Below, piece by piece: positions 27,201 through 33,468 of a stretch of DNA of 56,305 nucleotides (its first letter is position 1; each line of letters starts with the position of its first letter). The stretch is taken from contig KN805401.1 of the NCBI GenBank assembly GCA_000818945.1, forward strand, positions 107,007 to 163,311, given 5' to 3'. This DNA comes from Schizochytrium sp. CCTCC M209059 (taxonomy: Eukaryota; Sar; Bigyra; Thraustochytrida; Thraustochytriidae). A program made the position numbers and the translations under genes. The notes below the pieces were generated by a model. The model had not been told where the DNA came from and ran no database searches. It was given only the letters and a program-made list of their open reading frames with translations.

Positions 27201-29657
27201 ACGTCCCTCGGAGACGACGAGCAGCGCGGCGCGGGCCAGTCCGCTTTCTGCGACGACACGGGCGCTCGCAGGGTCGGCGTTGAGAGTCTCGGTGAGCAGC
27301 GTTGCAGCGCGGTCAAAGGTGAATCCGCTGAATGCATTGCAGTTGTCAAAGAGGAGCCGAAGACACGCGTTGAGCTTCGAGTCTTGCCTTCGCAGTCTGT
27401 CGCTCATGCCACCTGTGCTGGACCGCTGGGTCGATATGTGCAATTGCGTCAGCAAACAGACGAAAGCGTGGATGATGGCCACCTCGCCGAGGTCAAGGGC
27501 CTGAGGGGCAATCGTATGCTGGGTTTCAGCAGGTGCGCCCGCCGCGTCTGTCTCCATGGCAGAACTGTCCTGCTTGGCCCCAAAACCGGGGAACTTGATC
27601 TCGGTCACGATCTGCGCGCGCTCAAGTGATTCTTGCAGCAAATCAATCGTCAAGTCGATGAGCTCGAGCTCTCTAGCCCAGTTGGCGGCAGACGAGCTCG
27701 AGTTGATGGTGCCCACGAGCACGTAAATTCCGGAAATGAGGACTTGCGTTCGGAGAGGTAGTGATACGTCCAGGTTAGAGCGTAACTCTTTGCGAAGGGC
27801 AAGCTCGTTCTTTAGCGCACCATGCACAGAGTGGATAAGTCCTGCATCCGTGAGGGCGGATGCTCCTGTCTCAAAGTCAGCGACGGTATACGCGAGACCC
27901 AAAATAGCATTCATCCATGCAGCCTCGTCCTTGCCAAGGTCCAGATCTGCCGAGCCAGCCGTGCCCGGAGGCGCGGGAGGCTCCGCTGCCTCTGTGGAGG
28001 GGCTTCCGAGAGCCGTCACGAATGCCATGCCAACACTTTCATCCATGCCGCTTTCGCCGCTTTCCTTGGCGGCAGCGGTTCCCGCAAGTCTCTTTTGGAG
28101 CTGAGAAGCGTGCGCTTCGAGACTTGCTGCTGTGGAGCGCATCAGAGTGAGCAGAACGCCTTGGGAATCTGACTTCACTGCGCCTAGAGCCTGCAAAACG
28201 CCAGAGCTGCGCACGGAAGGACCTTCGGCGCCGTCTGCGCGATCCGAGAGGAGACCGTCAAGGACCCCCGCGGCGGCGAGCTTGATGTCCAACGGCACAA
28301 AGTCGATGGATGGTGAGCTTTGATGGTTCTGTCCACTGTCGGACGCGGGGCTCTCTTTCAAAAGGGCAGCAATCTCCTGAGATAGCTCTGGTTCGTGCTT
28401 GTAGACTTGAAGCAGACGTGCTGGGGCTGTGCTCTGCAGCACAATGAGAGCACGTAGCCTGCGAAGCACACGGGACCTGCGGTCCTCGAGGCGACCAAAA
28501 GCGCGTGCGAGTCGAACGCGTTCGAGAAGAGCAAAGTGCATAGGCTTGGGTAGCTGCGGATTTTCTTGCATCAGGATTTCATACAGTGCGAAGGCGCTCG
28601 AAGCGCCCTGGACTTGCTCGGGTGAGCGTTGGATTCTCACGACATGGGCTTCGAGCTTCGCGAGGGATTGCTCCGCGTCATCCTTGTTCTCGGCCTCCTT
28701 GGGTTTCCCTGCATTCTCGCTTTCCGTCGAGTCTGAGGATGCCTTGCCTTCCTGGCCGTTTGTCGCTGCGTCCTCCATTTCTAGGTCACGCCCGTCAGCG
28801 AAATAATCAAAGTGCAGGGCGCTTCCTGTAGGGGGCAAGGTGTCGCCCGCGCCTGCTGACGAGCCTGCTGAAGTGTTGGAAGACATCGAAGTTGTCGGTG
28901 ACAGAGGCAACGACGACGACGATGACGACGACGAAGAAGAGGAGAAAGCTGCGCCAATAGAGGTTGAGGAAGAGCTGTTTGCCTTTTCAGTAACGCAAGC
29001 TCGCAGCGCAAAACCTTGGGCCTGACCGCCCCAACCTTGAACGAGGCACATGAGTCTGCGCGAGAGCACATTACGTCCTAGCAGCGAGATCGGTTCCTCG
29101 TCGCTTCCCTGAGGGTGCCAAAGAAGGTGCGGCGTGCTGACTAGTGCTGTGAGGACATGCAGCGCGAGGTCTGACAGCGCGAGGTTCGGAGAGGTCAACA
29201 CGGCTTCTGCGTACTCGACAAGGTTGAAGACGACCTTGGCATAACAGTTTTCCAGTAAGAGAACCGCAAAGCGAAAGACAGCAGCGACAATCACCTCTGC
29301 GTCGTCGACGTGGCGACGCTTGCGATCTTCCTCGGTGCGACCCACGCCCGGGCGAGCCTGAATGTCTTCTGGCGTTTCATCCTTGGGTAGCGAGGCTTCG
29401 TCGATCACCATCGTCCCGACGGCGTTTTCATTGACAGTGATGCATCTGTAAAGGATGGCATCCATTCGATTGAGAATGGATGCCCAATGTCGCATGTCAC
29501 CAGGATTTCCGATTTTGGTCCACGAGGTGTAGCTCTGCAACGCATCTACGAACGCCAAGTCCGTGGTGCAGGCTTGCAGCTGCGCGATCACCTCGCCGTG
29601 TTTTGCCGGCACATCGTCCGGGCAGTGCGCATTGAGGTGCGCGATGTCGAGTCTCAT
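18291..29657 (-). CDS. Giant HUWE1/TOM1/UPL-type protein lacking the HECT domain
   Basis: 3788 residues in one uninterrupted frame. The N-terminal armadillo-like DUF908/DUF913 region carries the expected opening (about 1-1150). A UBA domain follows (about 1515-1560, VRCVAELGFMPGHIVRGL), then UIM-like helices at about 1594-1608 (DIARAIRLSMEEQ) and 2966-2981 (LERALALSLQSSEQ). A long Asp/Glu tract lies near 2440-2500. A DUF4414/UBM region is at about 3068-3180 (PPGVDPEVWASLPDEFR.EIL, then ESLPAHLRAEA). The pre-HECT helical region is at about 3180-3765, including LWEALSDCL and LPLIKAFFLVNG. Family members are HECT E3 ligases of 3,200-4,400 residues. Here the stop comes about 30 residues after LPLIKAFF, exactly where the linker to the about 350-residue HECT lobe begins. 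The substrate- and ubiquitin-binding scaffold is present without the catalytic cysteine domain. Confidence 0.85.
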   Translation of the reverse strand: MRLDIAHLNAHCPDDVPAKHGEVIAQLQACTTDLAFVDALQSYTSWTKIGNPGDMRHWASILNRMDAILYRCITVNENAVGTMVIDEASLPKDETPEDIQARPGVGRTEEDRKRRHVDDAEVIVAAVFRFAVLLLENCYAKVVFNLVEYAEAVLTSPNLALSDLALHVLTALVSTPHLLWHPQGSDEEPISLLGRNVLSRRLMCLVQGWGGQAQGFALRACVTEKANSSSSTSIGAAFSSSSSSSSSSSLPLSPTTSMSSNTSAGSSAGAGDTLPPTGSALHFDYFADGRDLEMEDAATNGQEGKASSDSTESENAGKPKEAENKDDAEQSLAKLEAHVVRIQRSPEQVQGASSAFALYEILMQENPQLPKPMHFALLERVRLARAFGRLEDRRSRVLRRLRALIVLQSTAPARLLQVYKHEPELSQEIAALLKESPASDSGQNHQSSPSIDFVPLDIKLAAAGVLDGLLSDRADGAEGPSVRSSGVLQALGAVKSDSQGVLLTLMRSTAASLEAHASQLQKRLAGTAAAKESGESGMDESVGMAFVTALGSPSTEAAEPPAPPGTAGSADLDLGKDEAAWMNAILGLAYTVADFETGASALTDAGLIHSVHGALKNELALRKELRSNLDVSLPLRTQVLISGIYVLVGTINSSSSAANWARELELIDLTIDLLQESLERAQIVTEIKFPGFGAKQDSSAMETDAAGAPAETQHTIAPQALDLGEVAIIHAFVCLLTQLHISTQRSSTGGMSDRLRRQDSKLNACLRLLFDNCNAFSGFTFDRAATLLTETLNADPASARVVAESGLARAALLVVSEGRLPTSEVCVRIVPALLTGLCLNEQALDLVDGGLRPSPLDTLLDLFYDPRYVRALTDNTGLSVGVTLMDLAQSFPRLRARLVDGCVRLLKRILHPRSKDQHKFAVLVASSSLPLASTSSSVSAKAEAVPPSLAQVSSSLSHSSKSTHESVLSEAGASRIEEELRHGCVRDSIQMIASVLEHGEMVKLFAEKGGLKLLLDIYPKTLPPSLRFLVREDNSFELFANTLLSTNLSTVVYSLLDSMRSQSGTISSLLQHMGDVLDRVVKARKAAAKDLPADVGVYSLLNSIPADLSLDDAKTLAEQASGSRDEASSGTIAQSFSSQDLRRVSSNVKNLTHLEWLTLLLSKCVSSGLSPAAANELLSGDRSQTLRALIKTDCHLRREVALEYASASAANRTSKDIIMLRDVALTEVARFSTTVQRLLHNVSRLCFVSSASRRIGRASEQASEAAARSAASELTGIVKEYIAFGNESTTALDPASDAYLMFMCGVLKVVTSCFNESRKGGEGANLVLLYTLEGHGSSSARDGSSKPCAMDTILDLAFSLLDAAMEREAAPSYVAVLLEAVSDVTWHMIRLDASDFAKLPTSTARFALQNQWPSIPIFLLGLRKKVLSRYAPRVERLRCLGSVALCHILPVLAKLATLPLEDADILPEHFAKEKNEDEDRRSRQGAAADLDIAATLGAAMRRSHARGRQHQEQEFEPDMAVVRCVAELGFMPGHIVRGLRQIRMNNAQAVTTWVLENPSRPEDAEFQIPSEEGENAASGATSAGATDGTNDNDAEDDIARAIRLSMEEQGDGNADEDADNGDDAKDDESMKDKEDADAAATAAAAEAERKAASEAAKKEQERREEMTKEDAASAKAREKAREADEIRKEFLDFRAHACKIAVKLLATLDPESSPADATLASAVAALLIKVGRQPRPHGPRSQGEALLQLGQQVEQDLASGGKALGSLRCMVLVLRDVVDQHATSNVTKGNERVQAGASPRAKELPPSREFQVAFLTQKLLERILACPAVDTAMVTIDLALQIERVSEDFNAACLDRCCKVLSTSSETLSAEGLHAVLLVLFRIMSQYSYVESFLAHEKALEVLICGLQAKQRFPGHRTLVSLLLSRILEHPSTLRVAMASVLTSTLRGVQMKRARRHGAYSAPNQHPPVQLSELITYVEPMQQRNPELFMEAAEAVLRVRKATLSGQTLVELRPDAGKTLSALNKTASDEGPGRDRVVRALLDAISGSFCEGKDSGRFLELGSLLQLLRDVISLQPWTVRASYDRQISEESRVALDELWSGTLGVTRKVPKDGKTSLVDLVLAGILCSEGRLEGAKLYEASKAAVSLLALAANRTTEEARRRIVRALSSMLESVVKADVSTTEVQRNARMFALQNWVTLGRLMLDQSADVRTVGLELQRRADISWETARLMDSHGFVNTLLRLLPHVNMEHPLAPHVAANVMALAYTLSRKSVLSHLQSLNAKKKAAGTEERKRRGHSVSSQQAASDAPHASQEQTGGAPPMDAEAMWSAFAAREGANEHEPLHGRNSGNAPSTAHNLLGGGIRAEQLIADLANDNVHMMDVSQDMQGGDGDDAAADDDDDDEHDDNDDHAAEGARQIIAETWDVGGDGHGADHDHEGEEDVEIAEVEHDEEEEEEEEEEGEDDEEEEDDDDDDDDDDDDDDDGEEEDEEDEEDHEDEEEAEVDRIFVELTGNGVNLDDEDEEDEMAEDGGVDDNLAIVMGHLMGGPSFEEGRRGLRFGTASGRFRDELDAFESQRAGIRLHAGIRGTGLHDPFARQEITIEEDVMGDWRRVNIAMRGERGGGASGSDAHRAPQMDSFALGDFQDAPRRGPRLRISARGRNQQQANANSVASAEPGDATSATVEPVTQSWNPPSLALPGLPNSSVTVLGDFVRGLDQSGLTGTAEERRVGSDGPRAAGADASPTLPLSEVLSHPILHCHISSRFGRLTPPTTEVNQGGTIGTLSRAPRRHGVFVSSLGRPVRNPREPSAMDVPGLAPESRDQLERWSNGNFVPNNSAVQDIVSHLETRALAEDEEDDAANDAEPDTATTVPTETGTGAEPSNDEVGAEATNAVEDTQVDEAEATAMETEEQDDHPGQIENTNEDGNEDNAEGEGNQQSQAGGPGAGAGADADAGADTSADANAPSLMVDDLERALALSLQSSEQEASGVSATAAATASASADMHEEENRVEQIEEQSAELAEDRDGDEEMVDAEAAAATSFENAGDANEVQANEINEEAEEGGASQELPLPPGVDPEVWASLPDEFRLEILREHGIDPSSSSGEGGAGASGAGQAEHPSEPPLNVDNAEEMGLASLLASIEEPDFRREVFESLTAEQIESLPAHLRAEANVMRTRQIQSHVPSRHTMQNAQSSGRPVQGAEGATSTEVVRTRALMRLESELDCSALVQQREVQHVIRLSFLLQTARMNYIKETLANLCHHPTSRVPVIELLLSTLRPHDVKKESNAWIPRRMFGVPSESAFGLSTMLTASDTIVDEATGESLAVIPSMVAKRILETLKYISKSRRVALYLLVSGSPSAMLENAAGDESDPVDVGASADGQGCLETLLMLLSLRQYKLSSSHLSRVVDLLASITSPLSKLSDADFEQDKAEEDAKAIDETSKDDADNQETTGAADANAGTGVNADVNADATTDGNTGGEAKEREATAKDDGKQEEKKKDDKASVFVPKREVSTTYLRFLANVLVVDTCTDSTFNKATAVVQHLAKIPANRQRLLGELCRAAEVLGQRAVRDLLQVREILLHRGKGSNAKDDSAALASSASELKLLRILKTVRGLTESPEDMDRLCAGVQLESLWEALSDCLRAVAEGEEKSEDGDEGATGATGASGGKDQEADKKNSKEGIKTKPRSQSVVSSASTSTASFLQQRRSNRAAAALGVSLEDDEVQHVSQDEHASTSSAVLAFAHARLPLIKAFFLVNGFATGDQDAKARANDEQEELDAIRRRVDPSFQG

Positions 29658-29906
29658 CTTCAGACCCTTTTCCTACGCAAGGGCGATGGACTTGGCTTCT
29701 TTTCTTTTCTTCTCTTTTCTCTGCCTTTCTTTTCGTTTCCTTTCTTTTACGACGAAAGACGAAAATGAATCGAGGCAAAGTTCTTGCGCTTGCTGTGTTT
29801 GCTGCACTCCGGGAGAGGATTCCGAGGCGCGATCTACCTGTAGATCCCGATGTTCGCAGCGACGACAACAGGGATCGCCTCGGCCAAAAAGTTCTCCCGA
29901 CGGTTG

Positions 29907-29925
29907 CCCCCCCCCCCCCCCCCCC
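29907..29925. repeat. poly-C tract (19 C)
   Basis: Uninterrupted C run about 250 nt upstream of the HUWE1-like start codon. Confidence 0.8.
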
Positions 29926-30303
29926 GCGTCTCCCGCGAATTTGTTCTGTCACCTGGCAACAGAGTCAGCGCGAGCGCAAAACTACGGTACGACGTCGCGG
30001 GCACGAGCGCCGGCGAGCACGTGGACGCCCGAGAGTGCGCGTGGGCCCTGCGAGAGCAGCGCGAGAGCGAGGGCGAAAGCGAGCTCGAGCTCGAGCTTGT
30101 TCGGGCCGGGGTTCTCTCCTGCACTTTCCTCCGCGCCCGTTCGGGCTTCGCTCCCTCTTCTCGGCCGACGAGGCCCGGCCGCGCGGCGAGGCCACTCTGC
30201 GCCGCTATCGCCGAGACACGCGGTCTCGGACTCCGGCTGCGCACGCGGGATGAACGCGAGCGCAGGATCGAAGTGCGCGATGAAGGAATGGATGAAGCGT
30301 TTT

Positions 30304-30338
30304 GAATGGATGGATGGATGAATGGATGGATGGATGGC
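30304..30338. repeat. GATG tetranucleotide array
   Basis: Nine near-perfect atgg units with one gaatg interruption. Confidence 0.85.
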
Positions 30339-30887
30339 GGCGCCTCCGAGGACCGCAACGCCCGCCCGCCTCGGGACTCAGACGCTGCCGCGGGGCCGGG
30401 CCCGGCCGCGCTGCGCAGCGGGCTGGGGCCGAGGGCCGAGCCTCGAGGGAGAGAGTGAGCGAGCGAGCGAGCGGATCGATCGAACGGCCGAGTCCAACGA
30501 GCGTCGCGCAGTTGTTCCCGCCTTCGCGCTTTGCCTGCTCCCCGCCCGGATCTTTCTGATATCCCGTTCTATCCTGTAAGACTCGTTTTATCCTTCGACG
30601 TTGAATATCCTCCGCACTGGCTCGGACTCGGCACAGTCAGAAAGGACTTCGGGCTGTCTTGGCGCTCCGGAGAACGAGTTCGACGCTCGCCCGCCTTTCG
30701 GGCGGGTCTGCTGGACTTTGTGGGTGTCTGGAGTGGGAGATTCTTTGGTTATGTGGCGGCTTTTCTCTTCTTCTAAAGTCAGGGGAAGTGGCGGTGGACG
30801 TTGGCGAGGTCGTGTCAAGATTATGATTAGGCCCAGGTCACACGCGGGGAGACCAGGTGAAGCGCGTCTTCTGAAATGCGGCTCGTC

Positions 30888-31620
30888 TCATGTTTCGCTT
30901 CGCAACTGCGTATTATCGATGCGCTCGATGAGCTCCTCGTGAAAGGCATCTGCCAAGTACAGGCGACGCTGAAATGGCATAGACACTTTGTGATCGAAAA
31001 TGTGCCTGGCCGTGTCGGAAACTGTATCGAGGTAGGATAAAAACTCTGTTAACCCCGCACGATTGGTTTCACTCTTATGCACGAGCAAGATGGGCTTCTC
31101 GGCTCGCAAGGCCGTGTCGAGCTCCATGCAAACTGCATTAGATCTGAAAATAGTCTTGCTCAAAAAGAGCAAGTAGCATTTCGACGCCAGAATCCCAGCC
31201 TGTATCTCCTCCGTCGAAAGATTGCCCTCCGTTCGCTGCTCAATTCCAAACATCGAGTCCGCGATTGACGAGCTTCTCGGCCATGGGATTGCATGCATCA
31301 CCGGCCTCGAGCTGCTTGCGGCTCAAGAAGACGTGACAATCTCGCGTCCCAGACGCGCATGCTCTTGTCGTAGATCCGTTCACGATATCCGACTCCTTAG
31401 AGAGAGACCGTGTTCACCGATCTCGAGTGTCCTCGCAAGACGTACAAAGAGTCTTCGCTGCGCGCGTCCCAGAATTTGACGGCGTTGTCCCAGGACCCGG
31501 TCTCGCTCGCCCGCGACAGAGCGTGAGCACCAATTTAGTGTGTCCTTCGAGGACGCGAACGAGCCGGAAGGAAGGCACGGCGTACACCGCAAGCAAGAGC
31601 GCCTTCAACACAGCAGCAGC
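30888..31620 (-). pseudogene. Degenerate WD40-repeat plus TIR-domain gene
   Basis: Read on the minus strand, related pieces occur in consecutive but different frames. First a WD40 blade start (RLVRVLEGHTKLVLTL, about 31575-31520). Then, shifted, WDNAVKFWDARSEDSLYVLRG and GHSRSVNTVSL followed by a TAA (about 31510-31395). Then, in another frame, YDKSMRVWDA (about 31372-31340). Then HVFLSRKQLEAGDACNPM and AEKLVNRGLDVW with a TGA (about 31340-31240). Last, a 137-codon frame has the second half of a TIR-like domain: GILASKCYLLFLSKTIF, then CMELDTALRAEKPILLVHK. WD40 blades normally end in WD, and TIR domains start with V(F/L)(I/L)S and carry S-K-x-(Y/F)-L-x-F-(L/V)-S. At least three frame changes and two stops separate the parts, so it cannot make the full protein. 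Confidence 0.65.
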
Positions 31621-31640
31621 TTCCGCAGCAGACGCATACT

Positions 31641-32498
31641 ATACCTCTTGAGGCGCCGCATGTTTCCAAACCTCCTAAGCGACTTATTTCCCGTTTAAAG
31701 TCTCTTTCCCTCTTCTCGCTTTCCTTTCCTTTATCCATCCTGCCCCCCTCTTTCACATTTTACCATGCCCATAATGATCTCCTTTGCTGGGGAGTACATT
31801 CCGAGTCCTCTTCGTATTGATTATAAAACCAGAATAAGAACAAATCGACAGCGTAAGCAAACAAACGCCTCTGCGTCCGGTGCGGCGAGGGCGGCTGCAG
31901 CGCGCGCTGCCGCAGAGCGCGGCGGAGACCTTCACTCAGAGCGGCATCGAAGACGACCGCGCGGAGACCTTCGTGAGCGTGAGTAGACAGCGCCTGCCCG
32001 GCCCGCCGCGCCGCCGCGTCCGGCTTCGCGGGCGCGCCAACCGCCCCCTCCCGTCTACCTCCCCTCGCCCCGCTGGGAGCGGCCAGCGTGGCGGGACGGC
32101 GAGGAGCGCGTGGACGATGATGGCGGCGAGGACGAGGAGATGAAAGGACGCCGAGGAGGACGCCCTCGACCTCGTGGCCGCCGGAGACGAGCTCGCGCGG
32201 AAGAGGGGGAGGGAGGGAGGGAGGGAGGAGAGAAGGGAGGGAGAGAAAAGGCCTGCATGCGGGCGGCTACGCTGGCCGCGCCGAGGATGGCTTAAGGCGG
32301 GATGTGAAGCTAGAGCTTGTTAGTCTTCTACATATGGCAGCCGGGCGCAGTTTGCAGGAACGGTGGAGGCGGATACGGGCGAGCGGGTGGACGTGTCGCG
32401 GCATTTTTCGTGCGGGATGTGCGACGACTGACGATGAGGATGACGCGGGCGCTCACCTGATGCAGTAGTAAGGAAAACAGAACAAAAAACAAAGCAAA
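31641..32498. other. intergenic/leader region
   Basis: AT-rich to about 31,860, then GC-rich with a GGGA-type run at about 32203-32240. No domain in the open frames. The last 30 nt are an A-rich leader (acagaacaaaaaacaaagcaaa) directly before the 73-residue gene. Confidence 0.4.
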
Positions 32499-32820
32499 AT
32501 GCCTGTTGGCGCCTGGACCCGGATGCTCGCGGCCTCCAAGCCTGTGGCGGAGGTCAACGTTGCCGAGTACGCCCCCGGCATCGCCAAGTTCGCCAAGTCT
32601 CTTGGCCCCCGTGGTAAGTGAATTCTTGAATCTCGGTGATACGAGTAGACTCTGAAGAAATGCAGGGAGTCGAGATCTAACGTGAGAACTCGCTCGAATG
32701 AAACGTAACGCAGTGCCCTTCCTCGTGACCGGCGCCCTCGGTGGTGCTTGGCTCGTGTGGCCGGCCCTCACGCCCGAGTTCAAGGGCCGCTGGGGCCTTG
32801 GTCCCAAGGTCGAGGAGTAA
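32499..32820 (+). CDS. 73-residue single-span membrane protein, two exons (possible mitochondrial respiratory-complex small subunit)
   Basis: Exons 32499-32613 and 32714-32820; the 100-nt intron is GTAAGT...CAG and phase 1. The protein starts MPVGAWTRMLAASKPVAEV, has a basic/helical stretch (AKFAKSLGPR), one hydrophobic span (VPFLVTGALGGAWLVWPAL, about 39-57) and a short soluble tail ending VEE. The size, single span, A-rich leader and intron in a compact gene resemble nucleus-encoded accessory subunits of ATP synthase (subunit j type) or complex III (QCR10 type). I cannot assign one. Evidence for a real gene: the exons join in frame at canonical sites, codon usage is strongly C/G-ending as in highly expressed genes, and the ATG context is A-rich. 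Confidence 0.7.
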
Positions 32821-33468
32821 ACTCTTTTTTCCGTCCTTCCACCCCCATTTGATCCCCCAAAGATAGTGACTGGTTGTTGATCAATCAAAAAAAAGAGTAA
32901 ACACATTTGACATTGTCTCGTGCATGCCCATCATTTATTCTGCATTTGTCTTGATAACTCCTTTGTTATCTTGACAGTACTCTGAACCAACCTTACAACC
33001 TTGCAACGTTCCATTCTCTGTTGAGATCAATGTCATTCAGATGTTCACATGCCAGTCATTCAATCATTTAGTTGGTTGGAAAGGAAAAGCTAAAACCGTT
33101 TCATCACATCTTTTTATAAAGCAAGGAGTTCTTCTTTTCTTTTCTGTCCTTGAATTCGGAATTGCAGCGCGACGTGGTAAATTGAAGAATGAAAAGTGGC
33201 GACCGCAACATAAGAAAGACGGCTCTTAAGAATTTGCTCTCATCCCCCTCTTCACCTCAGCTAGCCCCCCCCCNNNNNNNNNNNNNNNNNNNNNNNNNNN
33301 NNNNNNNNNNNNNNNNNNNNNNNNNNNNNNNNNNNNNNNNNNNNNNNNNNNNNNNNNNNNNNNNNNNNNNNNNNNNNNNNNNNNNNNNNNNNNNNNNNNN
33401 NNNNNNNNNNNNNNNNNNNNNNNNNNNNNNNNNNNNNNNNNNNNNNCCCTCCTTTTTTTCTCGCCCGT
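32821..33468. other. intergenic region containing an assembly gap
   Basis: AT-rich spacer with no supported gene, then the N run. The 3' end of the LRRC49-like gene starts 22 nt after the gap, so that gene is intact. Confidence 0.6.
33274..33446. other. assembly gap (173 N)
   Basis: Unknown bases flanked by at least nine C on the left and ccctcc on the right, so the missing piece is probably a C-rich or CT-rich simple repeat. Confidence 0.95.

Larger units (their letters stand above)
29658..30887. other. upstream region of the HUWE1-like gene, no gene seen
   Basis: Holds a CT-rich tract (29697-29752; GA-rich on the gene's strand, directly upstream of its ATG), a 19-C homopolymer (29907-29925), GC-rich leader DNA and an ATGG array (30304-30338). 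Overlapping open frames up to 252 codons on both strands follow base composition only. Confidence 0.5.

Noticed and set aside
29765..30321. Overlapping plus-strand frames upstream of the HUWE1-like gene
   Set aside because: They cross a poly-C tract and have only Arg/Ser/Pro-rich content.
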